From contig JAUIEW010000023.1 in the NCBI GenBank assembly GCA_030429365.1, positions 1 to 32,993 of the forward strand: DNA of 32,993 nucleotides, read 5' to 3'. Of this stretch, positions 8,424 through 15,838 are shown one piece after another (positions within the stretch are counted from its first letter, which is position 1; the number at the start of each line of letters is the position of its first letter). Made by a program: the position numbers and the translations under genes. The notes beneath the pieces were generated by a model. That model saw only the letters and a program-made list of their open reading frames with translations. It made no database searches and was not told the DNA's origin. The stretch is from Phycisphaerae bacterium. GTDB lineage: Bacteria > Planctomycetota > Phycisphaerae > UBA1845.

Positions 8424-9410
8424 CTACAACACCTGCCACCATCGTGTTAGTAGAAACCAGGCAATTGGGGCGATGGCAAACGGACTATCCACCATATCCA
8501 GTACACCCCCGAAACCGGGCACCAAATGTGCTGAATCTTTGACTTTTGCAGAGCGTTTAAACACCGATTCCAGCAGGTCGCCAAGTTGCCCCACGACTGA
8601 CATAACCACCCCGAAAATAAGGGCTTGGGTCCCCGACATCCGTCCGTAAAGGCTTGTGATTTGATGGATGTGATAGAGCTGTTTTTCGGCAAGAGACGCG
8701 TTCACCGACACGCCCGTGTATGACAAAGTTTCACTGTGAATTTTGAAGAGGGCGAATGAAACCAATGCACTGATCAAGATTCCGCCCAGTGTGCCTTCGA
8801 CAGATTTTTTCGGACTGACGTGCGGTATGAGCGGGGTTCGACCGAAAAACGATCCGGTGAAATACGCGCCGATGTCGGAAACTTTGCAGACGATGATGAT
8901 GCACAACACCGACCATGCCCCGATCGGACCGGGTAGCGCGGAGTCGCATCGCATCACCACCAGAAAACTTGGCAGCACGCCACCGTAGATAATCAGCAGC
9001 CAAGTCGAAGCGACATCGGATAGTCCGGTGGTGACATCTTTACTGCGTAAGGCGACGAACCCGCCTCCTAGAAAAACGGCACCCGTCAGGAAGTACTGGA
9101 GGTGAATCGCTTCGAGATTCGTGGGCCCGTCGCCCAGAATCCCTGCCGCACTGAACCAGGGGGCGAGGATCAAAAGAACGCAACTCACCGACGCCCAATT
9201 TTGGCTTGGATGCGATCCGATCGCGCGGCACATGTTCGCCAACTCGGCGACGGCCATGATGGCCACCAGCGCCAGTGCAACCGGCAGAAAACTCCCACGA
9301 TCCAGCAGTGTTCCTGCGAAACCCGGCAACGAGGAAAGGTGGGCGTCGGCACTGAACAAGCCGAACACGATGGATATGGCTATCGCACCAAAGAATATCC
9401 GTTGGGCCAT
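8424..9410 (-). CDS. cdsA: Phosphatidate cytidylyltransferase
   Basis: The ORF track start (9560) adds 50 non-hydrophobic residues; I use ATG 9410 (328 aa), which begins directly with a membrane segment (MAQRIFFGAIAISIVFGLF). CdsA makes CDP-diacylglycerol from phosphatidate and CTP at the inner membrane, the branch point for phospholipid synthesis. About eight hydrophobic segments, VSDIGAYFTGSFFGRTPLIP, SPKKSVEGTLGG and the C-terminal signature SVFKRSAKVKDS...PGFGGVLDMVDS are visible. The signature deviates from the classic GHGG..DRxD form at two positions (Phe for His, Met for Arg). The gene reads alone or as leader of the phoH cluster, with a 210-bp gap to phoH. The 5' leader has a GTGGGTT/AACCCAC stem at 9457-9476. 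Confidence 0.9.
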   Translation of the reverse strand: MAQRIFFGAIAISIVFGLFSADAHLSSLPGFAGTLLDRGSFLPVALALVAIMAVAELANMCRAIGSHPSQNWASVSCVLLILAPWFSAAGILGDGPTNLEAIHLQYFLTGAVFLGGGFVALRSKDVTTGLSDVASTWLLIIYGGVLPSFLVVMRCDSALPGPIGAWSVLCIIIVCKVSDIGAYFTGSFFGRTPLIPHVSPKKSVEGTLGGILISALVSFALFKIHSETLSYTGVSVNASLAEKQLYHIHQITSLYGRMSGTQALIFGVVMSVVGQLGDLLESVFKRSAKVKDSAHLVPGFGGVLDMVDSPFAIAPIAWFLLTRWWQVL

Positions 9411-9711
9411 CAATGGAATCCGCGAAAATGAGATTCTGAAGATGCTCTCAAACCCCGTGGGTTGGAACAAACCCACACGATGCGACCTGTTGGTCGATGT
9501 TGCGACACACGATACGCGCTTCGGGCAGACGTGTCTAACCGCGACTTTGGCGCCCTGCAAATGCAGTGCATGCTATCGCACTGGCGTGTAACTATCGCGA
9601 ATCTATCGGATTCGATATGATTGGTTGGGTCTCATCGGTGTGTCCGCCTGAATTGCGGAGACATTTCTCAGTCCATCTTGCCCATTTCCAAAGTCGCGGA
9701 GGAGTTTGATC
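9411..9711. other. Divergent intergenic region between cdsA and the TPR-esterase gene
   Basis: About 300 bp with no convincing gene. It must hold the divergent promoters. I see one 7-bp stem (GTGGGTT/AACCCAC, 9457-9476) in the cdsA leader and a strong Shine-Dalgarno at 9698-9704 for the plus-strand gene, but no promoter I would defend. Confidence 0.5.
9698..9704 (+). promoter_or_regulatory. Ribosome binding site GGAGGAG
   Basis: GGAGGAG lies 7 nt before ATG 9712 but only 1 nt before the TTG at 9706 used by the ORF track, so it fixes the start at 9712. Confidence 0.75.
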
Positions 9712-10749
9712 ATGACGCCAGGCATTCGGTTTCTTTCAGTACGGTTCGTGGCGGCCATGCTGCTCCTCACGATGATCGCGGGCCTGCCAGCTTCGGCGCA
9801 ACAGATGAACACGCGGGGGATGCGTTTGAATCACTACTCCATCAAGAGTGACGAGGCGTATGCAAAAGAGGATTGGGACAAGGCCATTTTCTATCGCGAA
9901 CTGATCGCCAAGATGTCGCCGCTGGACCACGGCAACTATTACAACCTCGCCTGCTGCTATGCGCTCAATGGCGACACCGACAAGGCGTTTGACGCGCTGG
10001 ACAACTCGATTCGATACGGCTGGTGCGATGGCGATCACATCAAGAGCGATACCGACCTGGATTCGTTGCGTGAAGACGATCGATACCCATCCATGCTCGA
10101 TGCCGTCGAGGCGTGCCGAAAAGAAGCACAGTTTGTCTACGAGCCCGCATCGCCAAAGGGGGAAGGTCCCGTTGAACTGCTCGTCGCCCTTTGTGGATAT
10201 GGCAGCAACCCTCGCGAATTCGGCAACGAGTGGATTGCCGTTTCTGACCAGTTGGGCATTCCGGTGATTGCTCTTAAAGGTAACGGTGCGACCAGATCGA
10301 CGTGCGTTTACGGTTGGCACAAGGGGCAGGATCCCAACGACCTGGATGTTGAAGGGACATCCAACCTGATTGACGAAGCAATTAAGGAACGGGGCGTCAA
10401 ACCTGAAAACGTGGTGGTTGTGGGGTTTTCGCAAGGTGGTGCAGTGGCCCTAGAGTTGCTGGGTGACTATCCGGGAAAGTACCGCGGTGTGCTGGCAATT
10501 GCTGGCGGCTATTCGCTGGATGTCTATAGAAAGTGGATCGCCAACGCCAAGGAGGCCAAGTTGCGCGTGGTCATGGTGGCTGGCGAACTTGAAAAGAGGC
10601 GACCGCACAGCCCGCAGACTTTGGAGCAGATCGTCGATGCCGGCGTCAAATTCAAGCTTGAGATATTGCCCATGGAGGGGCACGAGATGCCGAAGGATGG
10701 TGCTGGCATTTTGGTCGATGCGATTCAATTCCTGGCTGAAGATGACTAA
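9712..10749 (+). CDS. Exported TPR-containing serine hydrolase (phospholipase/carboxylesterase-like alpha/beta hydrolase)
   Basis: From ATG 9712 the product is 345 aa. Residues 1-30 are a Sec signal peptide ending ASAQ. Residues 45-140 form two or three TPR-like helical pairs (AYAKEDWDKAIFYRELI, YNLACCYALNGDTDKAFDALDNSI). From about 150 an alpha/beta hydrolase follows, with nucleophile elbow VVGFSQGGAV (Ser240) and a likely catalytic His in MEGHEMP; the acid is not certain. The GFSQGG elbow and small size fit the carboxylesterase/acyl-protein-thioesterase group. It is likely periplasmic and its substrate is unknown. Its stop codon overlaps the stop codon of the convergent znuB gene (TAA 10747-10749 against TAG on the other strand from 10746). 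Confidence 0.85.
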   Translation: MTPGIRFLSVRFVAAMLLLTMIAGLPASAQQMNTRGMRLNHYSIKSDEAYAKEDWDKAIFYRELIAKMSPLDHGNYYNLACCYALNGDTDKAFDALDNSIRYGWCDGDHIKSDTDLDSLREDDRYPSMLDAVEACRKEAQFVYEPASPKGEGPVELLVALCGYGSNPREFGNEWIAVSDQLGIPVIALKGNGATRSTCVYGWHKGQDPNDLDVEGTSNLIDEAIKERGVKPENVVVVGFSQGGAVALELLGDYPGKYRGVLAIAGGYSLDVYRKWIANAKEAKLRVVMVAGELEKRRPHSPQTLEQIVDAGVKFKLEILPMEGHEMPKDGAGILVDAIQFLAEDD

Positions 10750-11609
10750 CCGTTCGCGTGGTTCGTTCGACGCGACGACAGAACACGCTTCATTAGAATG
10801 GTCGCCAAATACGCCCCGGCACAGATCGCGATGGTCGTCGCACCCGGTGGCAACTGGGGGCTGTAACTTAATGCGAGCCCGGCGACGGTCGACAGCATGC
10901 TGATGGCGATCGCGACAACCATCACCTGCCACAAACGCGACATGAAGTGACTCGCAATGGCCGCCGGCAGCGTCAGCAGCGCGATCACCAGCACCAACCC
11001 AACCACCGTCACCAGCACCACAACCGTCAGCGCCACCAGCGACAATAGAAGCAGGTAGTAGAATTCAACGTTCACACCGCGCAATCGCGCGAACTCCGCA
11101 TCGTAGCACACCGCTAGAAACCGATTGTAGAAGATCAGCCCCAACGCCAGCACCACCACATCGAGTGCGGCAACGAGGTATAGGTCGCCGGTTGAAACCA
11201 GCAGAATGTTGCCAAACAGGTAGCTCATCAGGTCTTCGCCGTAACCGGGCGTCCGCGCGATGAACAAAATGCCGATCGCCATGCCGCTGGCCCAAAGCGC
11301 GCTGATGACAGTGTCTTCACGCTGCCTTGCGCGGAGGCTGACGTACCCGATGATGATCGCCGCGATGACCGCAGCCAACACAGCGCCGTGCAGCGGTTGC
11401 AACCACGTCCACCCGACCACGCGGTTGAGATAACGGGCGATGCCCATTCCGCCGAGGGTGCAGTGCGCAATTCCGCCCGCGATGTAGCTGATCCGTCGCG
11501 CGACGACGTAGCTGCCCATCACGCCGCACGCCACGCTAGCGATGACGCCGACGAGCAGGGCGTTTTGGAGAAGTGCGTTTTGCCCGATCGCTTCGACGAA
11601 CTCAATCAC
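10746..11609 (-). CDS. znuB: Zinc/manganese ABC transporter permease (ABC-3 family)
   Basis: The 287-aa product is very hydrophobic with about eight membrane segments and the ABC-3 family layout: early VACGVMGSYVVARRISYIAGGIAHCTLGGMGIA, then SALWASGMAIGILFIARTPGYGEDLMSYLFGNILLVS, and VLVIALLTLPAAIASHFMSRLWQ. It is the inner-membrane channel for a zinc or manganese importer. The start is GTG 11609, overlapping the ATPase stop by 8 bp, which indicates translational coupling. Zinc rather than manganese is inferred from the His-rich binding protein and the Cys/His regulator in the same operon. Convergent with the TPR-esterase, with overlapping stop codons. Confidence 0.9.
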   Translation of the reverse strand: MIEFVEAIGQNALLQNALLVGVIASVACGVMGSYVVARRISYIAGGIAHCTLGGMGIARYLNRVVGWTWLQPLHGAVLAAVIAAIIIGYVSLRARQREDTVISALWASGMAIGILFIARTPGYGEDLMSYLFGNILLVSTGDLYLVAALDVVVLALGLIFYNRFLAVCYDAEFARLRGVNVEFYYLLLLSLVALTVVVLVTVVGLVLVIALLTLPAAIASHFMSRLWQVMVVAIAISMLSTVAGLALSYSPQLPPGATTIAICAGAYLATILMKRVLSSRRTNHANG

Positions 11610-12360
11610 AGCACTTCCCCGTTTCCAAGTTGTCCCGGTGAATCAATCGCACTTCGCGCCCGTACATGTCGGTAACCTGCTGATTGGTGAGGTCGCGGGT
11701 GGAATGCGTGTGGACCTTGCGGCTGACGCAGATCGCGGTCTTGAAGTAAAGCGAAACGAAACCGACGTCGTGCGAGACGATGACCACGGTGATGGTTTTG
11801 TTCAACTCGCGAAGTTGATCGTAGAGATCGTCCTGGACGGCTGGGTCGAGGTTGGCCGTCGGTTCGTCGAGGATCAGCAGTTCCGGTTCACCCGCCAGCG
11901 CCCGCGCGATCAACACCCGCTGTCGCTGTCCGCCGGAAAGCGCCCGCAACGGTCGATGGGCCAGGTCCGCCAACCCGACTTCATCGAGCGCGTGCATCGC
12001 GGCTTGTCGATCGGTGGGTTTGTAAGGACCAGCGGCCGACGTGATTCCCAATCGCCCCATGAGCACCACATCGAGCGCGCTGACGGGAAACTCCGGGTCG
12101 AGATGCGAATTCTGAGGCATGTATCCAATGCGCCGGCACGCGCGGTGGGGGGTGTGGCCCAAAACTTCGATCGTTCCCTTTTGCGGTTTGAGAACGCCAA
12201 GCATGAGTTTGACGAGCGTGGATTTACCGCCGCCATTCGGACCGATGACGCCCACAAAGTCGCGGTGGGCAATGGAAAAGCTCGCGTTGTCCACGACCGT
12301 CTCGCGATCGTAGGCAAAACTGACCCCGTCGAACTTGATGGCCAAGTCGGAATCAGTCAT
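11602..12360 (-). CDS. znuC: Zinc/manganese ABC transporter ATP-binding protein
   Basis: I start at ATG 12360 (252 aa) instead of 12507, because MTDSDLAIKFDGVSFAY is the normal beginning of an ABC ATPase and the longer form lies inside znuA. Walker A is GPNGGGKST (40-48), Q-loop region GYMPQNSHLDPEFP, signature LSGGQRQRVLIARAL, Walker B LLILDEPTANLDP and H-loop VIVSHDVGFV. It powers uptake through ZnuB. The start overlaps the znuA stop by 8 bp and the stop overlaps the znuB start by 8 bp, giving three coupled genes. No unusual residue noted. Confidence 0.93.
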   Translation of the reverse strand: MTDSDLAIKFDGVSFAYDRETVVDNASFSIAHRDFVGVIGPNGGGKSTLVKLMLGVLKPQKGTIEVLGHTPHRACRRIGYMPQNSHLDPEFPVSALDVVLMGRLGITSAAGPYKPTDRQAAMHALDEVGLADLAHRPLRALSGGQRQRVLIARALAGEPELLILDEPTANLDPAVQDDLYDQLRELNKTITVVIVSHDVGFVSLYFKTAICVSRKVHTHSTRDLTNQQVTDMYGREVRLIHRDNLETGKCCD

Positions 12361-13348
12361 TTGAATTTCCGCTGGTGTCAGATGGTGGCACTTGCGACGG
12401 TCCGCCCAGGGCGTCTTTGATCTGCGTTGCGATTTTGCGAAGGTTCTCGACGTAATCTTCGGAAAGGGGGTCGAGGGCAACAATATCTCCATCGATCTGC
12501 GCCGCAACCGAACGAGCCGCCCGTTGCGAGAATTGCGGCTGAACGAAGATCAACTTGATATGCTCACTGCGAGCGCGTTTGACCAATGCGTCCAGGTCCT
12601 TCGCCGTCGGTTCCTTTCCGCCTTGTTCGATGGCGTTTTGCTTGAGTCCATAGGCATTCGCAAAGTAACCCAACGACGGGTGGTAAACGTAAATCGAGCG
12701 CGACTTGAGCGGGGCCAACATCTCGCGAATCTCGGCGTCGACGTCCTCAAGCGATTGAATCAACGCCTTGAGGTTCGCATCGAACACCGGCGCGTCGGCT
12801 GGGCTCAATCGCGACAGTTCCGCGTGAATCGATTTGGCAATCACGATCATAAGCCGCGGGTTCATCCACACGTGCGGGTCGATCTCGTTGCCTTGTTCGT
12901 GATCGTGGTTGTGCGCATCGCCACCTCCATGATCATGGTCGCACGCAAACTCAGCCGGCAATCGTTCCAGGTCGGCTGACACATCCACGACCGGCAAATC
13001 CGGCATCGATGAAGAAACGGTGGAAACGACCTGTTTCTCAAACGGCACACCAACCGCGAACAAACACTTTGAATTGGAAAGCTCGACCATCTGTTTCGAC
13101 GTCGGTTCGTAGGTGGCTGGCGATTGACCGGGCACGAGCAACGTCGAGACAGCCACCCGATCACCACCGACACGCTTCACCGCGAAGGCGACAGGCGGAA
13201 TCGATGCGCACACCTTCAGCGGTGCAGGAGCGTTTGGCGCATCAACCGATGTCGCATCAGCCGACTCGCGCGAAGCATCAGGGCAGCCCGCCGCTGCAAA
13301 TGTGAGCAGAGCGATGGCGATGGCATCACGCAATGACCTTGTGTTCAC
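12353..13348 (-). CDS. znuA: Zinc ABC transporter substrate-binding lipoprotein, ZnuA-like
   Basis: The start is GTG 13348, with AAAGGA 6 nt upstream; this gives 331 aa starting VNTRSLRDAIAIALLTFAAAGC, a lipoprotein signal with Cys22. The fold is a cluster A-I metal-binding protein: LVPGQSPATYEPTSKQM (71-87), a His-rich loop CDHDHGGGDAHNHDHEQ (136-152), NEIDPHVWMNP (His159), VYHPSLGYFA (His223) and VALDPLSEDYVENL near the end. The His-rich loop is typical of zinc-specific members. The first metal ligand, normally His in a PHxYEP-type motif, is Ala here (SPATYEP), so the site or the alignment needs checking. It lies 10 bp after the regulator gene and overlaps znuC by 8 bp. Confidence 0.9.
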   Translation of the reverse strand: MNTRSLRDAIAIALLTFAAAGCPDASRESADATSVDAPNAPAPLKVCASIPPVAFAVKRVGGDRVAVSTLLVPGQSPATYEPTSKQMVELSNSKCLFAVGVPFEKQVVSTVSSSMPDLPVVDVSADLERLPAEFACDHDHGGGDAHNHDHEQGNEIDPHVWMNPRLMIVIAKSIHAELSRLSPADAPVFDANLKALIQSLEDVDAEIREMLAPLKSRSIYVYHPSLGYFANAYGLKQNAIEQGGKEPTAKDLDALVKRARSEHIKLIFVQPQFSQRAARSVAAQIDGDIVALDPLSEDYVENLRKIATQIKDALGGPSQVPPSDTSGNSND

Positions 13349-13358
13349 GGTTTGTCCT

Positions 13359-13679
13359 TTACGATCGACGCTCGGTGTCGGAAGCGGACTTGGCATCATG
13401 GACGTGCGACTCGCCGTGGTCTGACTCAAGTGCACAGGTCAGGTGCCATTCGTGGCAGTCACCGCATTCAGCCACCGTATGGTCGACGGCGAAGGCCTCC
13501 CAGTGCGCTTTCTGCTCCGGCGTCAGAATCCCCGCGCCGCTGCAAAGCGGGCAAGTGTTCTCCAGCGCCGAAAGTACTGCTGCCCGAATGAACGCCGACC
13601 GGTTATGCACGCCCCGAAGGGCTTCAACCAGCGAAGGCTCAGCCTTGAACGAAACGATTGCCTGTTTGCCGTTGGGCAT
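13359..13679 (-). CDS. Ribbon-helix-helix regulator with Cys/His metal-binding region, probable zinc-responsive repressor of the znu operon
   Basis: From ATG 13679 (106 aa; the ORF track adds 5 residues) the N-terminus (KQAIVSFKAEPSLVEALRGVHNRSAFIRAAVLSALE) is a ribbon-helix-helix DNA-binding domain. It is followed by CPLC (43-46), HW at 59, DH at 67, CGDCHEWHLTC (72-82) and a His-containing tail (DHGESHVHD). This fits a dimeric RHH repressor with a zinc-binding C-terminal part, a design analogous to NikR but with different metal residues. It is the first gene of the operon and lies 10 bp before znuA. A 19-bp inverted repeat upstream is the likely operator. Zinc as effector is inferred. It is not a TA antitoxin by context, as no toxin gene is adjacent. 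Confidence 0.82.
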   Translation of the reverse strand: MPNGKQAIVSFKAEPSLVEALRGVHNRSAFIRAAVLSALENTCPLCSGAGILTPEQKAHWEAFAVDHTVAECGDCHEWHLTCALESDHGESHVHDAKSASDTERRS

Positions 13680-13731
13680 CTCAGAAACTCCCAAACAACC
13701 ATAAAACCCGCCCAGCCAGATGCTTGCGGGC

Positions 13732-13750
13732 GGTACTAATATGTATTACC
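13732..13750. promoter_or_regulatory. 19-bp inverted repeat, probable operator of the znu operon
   Basis: GGTACTAATATGTATTACC pairs as GGTA-n-TA / TA-n-TACC around a 5-bp centre. It lies 53-71 bp upstream of the regulator start on the minus strand. On that strand a TTGCCA (-35-like) lies just upstream and CATATT/TAATAC-like -10 sequences fall inside the repeat, so bound repressor would cover the promoter. The match to a repressor is inferred. Confidence 0.5.
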
Positions 13751-13762
13751 AATCGGCCGATT
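13751..13762. repeat. Perfect 12-bp palindrome AATCGGCCGATT
   Basis: AATCGGCCGATT is its own reverse complement and directly abuts the 19-bp inverted repeat. On the minus strand it lies in the -35 to -10 spacer of the putative znu promoter. It could be a second regulator site or a chance palindrome. Confidence 0.4.
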
Positions 13763-13800
13763 TGGCAAGGGGCTTTGAAATCAATCGATTTGGCAACGTC

Positions 13801-13827
13801 TTCATTCCCACGAAAGTGGGAATCCAG
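13801..13827. repeat. Intergenic hairpin repeat, copy 1 (ATTCCCAC-GAAA-GTGGGAAT)
   Basis: A perfect 8-bp stem with a GAAA tetraloop, followed by CCAG. The same element occurs in opposite orientation at 16761-16787. It resembles the ATTCCC...GGGAAT palindromes (for example neisserial dRS3) found between genes in many bacteria; kinship to those is not shown. Confidence 0.6.
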
Positions 13828-14260
13828 GGGATAGCAGAAGTCAACAAAGGCAAGAAAAGACCCCGGTACCGCGAAGGGCCAAGAAGGAAGTCGCCATAAC
13901 CTCAGAATATGCCAGAAAAGCGAGCCAAACCGTCAACGCCTGAAGCTGCGGGAGGTCGAAAAAGTGCATAAGTAAATGCTGGCCGGTGCGCCGAAGGAGG
14001 ATGATCTTCCGGAATGCGTGGCTCTCACTCGATAGCGCATTAAACACACCGACCAGCCATGACTCGCGGCTATTTTACTGCGAAAACACCACCCATCGAA
14101 GCAAATACCATCGACATATAGCGGACGAACCCAAGACGAAAGCGACCAATCTTTCGCAACAGAATCGAGGCAAACGGCATTTAAAAGAAGCCGACCCTTC
14201 GGTCGCGGAGCCGTCCGGTTGCGACTTTGGCTCGAATGGATACATTCGCCTTTCAGAAGC

Positions 14261-14294
14261 CCCGTCGCACCCATGGACCCGTCGCACCATTGGA
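14261..14294. repeat. Two tandem 17-bp units
   Basis: CCCGTCGCACCCATGGA is followed directly by CCCGTCGCACCATTGGA; they differ at two positions. It lies about 120 bp before prpD in non-coding DNA. It may be a duplicated binding site or a replication-slip relic. Confidence 0.5.
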
Positions 14295-14401
14295 CGCCGT
14301 CCATTTTCTCAATTCCATGCATCAGTGGAGAGGTTGACGATCGGAGCTTCGGATTGTTGCGCTTTCAATCAACTTTCACCCACTCTAGTTGGCTTCGCGC
14401 C

Positions 14402-14409
14402 AGGAGGGA
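14402..14409 (+). promoter_or_regulatory. Strong ribosome binding site of prpD
   Basis: AGGAGGGA lies 5 nt before ATG 14415 and decides that start against the much longer ORF from 13986. Confidence 0.8.
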
Positions 14410-14414
14410 CTTTC

Positions 14415-15779
14415 ATGGCCACCATCGGTCGTCGTATTGCGAAATGGGTTCACGAACTTTCTTACGACCAGCTACCCGACAAGACCGTCCATGAGGTCAA
14501 GCGGCGTATTCTTGATTCCATCGGGACGTGCTTGGGTGCGTATCACAGCCGGCCGGCGAAGGTGGCTCGGGCGACGGCGATGGCGGTCTGCGATTCGCGG
14601 GCGGGCATCGTCTGGGGGACGACCCATTCATCAATGCCGAGCCTGGCTGCGTTCGCCAACGGGACGATGGTGCGCTACCTCGATTACAACGACACCTACC
14701 TCAGCCTCGAACCTGCTCACCCGTCGGACAACATTTCGGCGGCAGTCGCGGTGGCGCAGGCCGAAGGGTTGACCGGGCGCGATGCGATTCTTGCGACGGT
14801 GATCGGTTACGAGATTCAGTGTCGGTTGTGCGATGCGGCATCGCTTCGTGCGGGCGGCTGGGATCACGTGACATATGGTGCTCTGAGTACGGCGCTGCTT
14901 TCGGGCAAGCTCTGGGGGCTCGACGAAGATCAGCTTGAACACGTGCTGGGTCTTTCGGGCGTGTGCAACATCACGACGCGTCAGACGCGCACCGGTCAGA
15001 TTTCCGACTGGAAGGCGTGTGCGTTTGCGAATGCGGCGCGCAACGGCGTGTTTGCGGCGAATCTTGCACGTCGCGGTTTGACCGGTCCGCACGAAATCTT
15101 TGAAGGCCCAAAAGGCTTGATGCATCAGCTTAACCTTGGCGGGATCAAGGATGGGCTTGTGCTGGGAGAGAACGGCGACTTCATGATCGACAAGACGTAC
15201 ATCAAATTCTGGCCGGCAGAGTATCACTCGCAGTCGGCGATCGATGCGTGTCTGCAACTTCGCCCGCAAATTGAGGGTAAAACGATTGAGTCGATCCACA
15301 TCGGAAGTTTCGAAGCCGCGGTGAGCATCATCGGATCGGAACCGGAAAAACTCCGCCCAACGTCACGCGAGACGGCCGACCATTCGATGTTCTATTGCTG
15401 TGCGGCGGCTTTGACGGAAGGCGACGTGACGCTGGCGACGTTTGACGATGAGCGTTTGACCGACAAAACGCTGCTCGATCTGATCGACCGGACGAAGATC
15501 GTCGAGGATGCGGAGCTGAACAAGGGGTATCCGAAGGGCATCCCGAACGACATCACGATCACCTGCACCGATGGCACGAAGGTCAACAAGCGGGTGGACT
15601 TCCCACGCGGCCACGCTGAAAATCCGATGACCGACGACGAAGTCTTCGCGAAGTTCTATCGATTGGCCGACGGTGTGATCGCGAAAGACACCGCCGATCA
15701 TCTTGTCGAACAGGTGATGAAGTTCGACACGCTCGACACCGAGGGAATCACCGAGTTGTTCAAGTTCAAGGTGCTGTAG
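14415..15779 (+). CDS. prpD: MmgE/PrpD family protein, probable 2-methylcitrate dehydratase
   Basis: The ORF track begins at 13986, but ATG 14415 follows AGGAGGGA and gives a 454-aa protein of normal family size. It starts IGRRIAKWVHELSYDQLPDKTVHEVKRRILDSIGTCLGA, the standard MmgE/PrpD helix bundle. Other family patches are VRYLDYNDTYLSLEPAHPSDNISAAVAVAQ (His is the PrpD active-site region), WKACAFANAARNGVFAANLARRGLTGPHEIFEG and KFWPAEYHSQSAIDA. PrpD dehydrates 2-methylcitrate to 2-methylaconitate in propionate breakdown. prpB follows after a 59-bp gap holding a palindrome, which supports the assignment. Other MmgE/PrpD members act on different acids, so substrate rests on the prpB linkage. 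No prpC is in the window. Confidence 0.88.
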   Translation: MATIGRRIAKWVHELSYDQLPDKTVHEVKRRILDSIGTCLGAYHSRPAKVARATAMAVCDSRAGIVWGTTHSSMPSLAAFANGTMVRYLDYNDTYLSLEPAHPSDNISAAVAVAQAEGLTGRDAILATVIGYEIQCRLCDAASLRAGGWDHVTYGALSTALLSGKLWGLDEDQLEHVLGLSGVCNITTRQTRTGQISDWKACAFANAARNGVFAANLARRGLTGPHEIFEGPKGLMHQLNLGGIKDGLVLGENGDFMIDKTYIKFWPAEYHSQSAIDACLQLRPQIEGKTIESIHIGSFEAAVSIIGSEPEKLRPTSRETADHSMFYCCAAALTEGDVTLATFDDERLTDKTLLDLIDRTKIVEDAELNKGYPKGIPNDITITCTDGTKVNKRVDFPRGHAENPMTDDEVFAKFYRLADGVIAKDTADHLVEQVMKFDTLDTEGITELFKFKVL

Positions 15780-15782
15780 CTT

Positions 15783-15807
15783 GTAGGGTGGGCACGGCCC
15801 ACCCTAC
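15783..15807. repeat. Palindromic element GTAGGGTGGGC-ACG-GCCCACCCTAC
   Basis: A perfect 11-bp inverted repeat with a 3-nt loop lies 4 bp after the prpD stop. It can act as a terminator or mRNA stabiliser (no T-run) or be a REP-like mobile repeat. The outer GTAGGGT/ACCCTAC ends are the same as in the element at 16690-16758. Confidence 0.75.
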
Positions 15808-15838
15808 GGATTGTTTTTCGTCCTTGAGGGGCAATTGA

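Larger units (their letters stand above)
13680..14414. other. 735-bp intergenic region between the znu operon and prpD
   Basis: No gene I can support. The prpD frame stays open back to 13986, but that extension has no Shine-Dalgarno and odd composition. The region holds the znu operator/promoter (13732-13762), a GNRA-loop hairpin repeat (13801-13827) and a 17-bp tandem duplication (14261-14294). The rest (about 13830-14260) shows nothing recognisable, though a small RNA or long prpD leader is possible. Confidence 0.5.

Noticed and set aside
13359-13679. RHH protein as antitoxin of a TA pair
   Set aside because: No toxin-like ORF is adjacent; it is 10 bp before znuA and has a Cys/His metal region.
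14261-14294. Start of a CRISPR or larger tandem array
   Set aside because: Only two adjoining units and no spacer structure.
13986-14414. N-terminal extension of prpD in the ORF track
   Set aside because: No ribosome site, not prpD-like, while ATG 14415 has AGGAGGGA.
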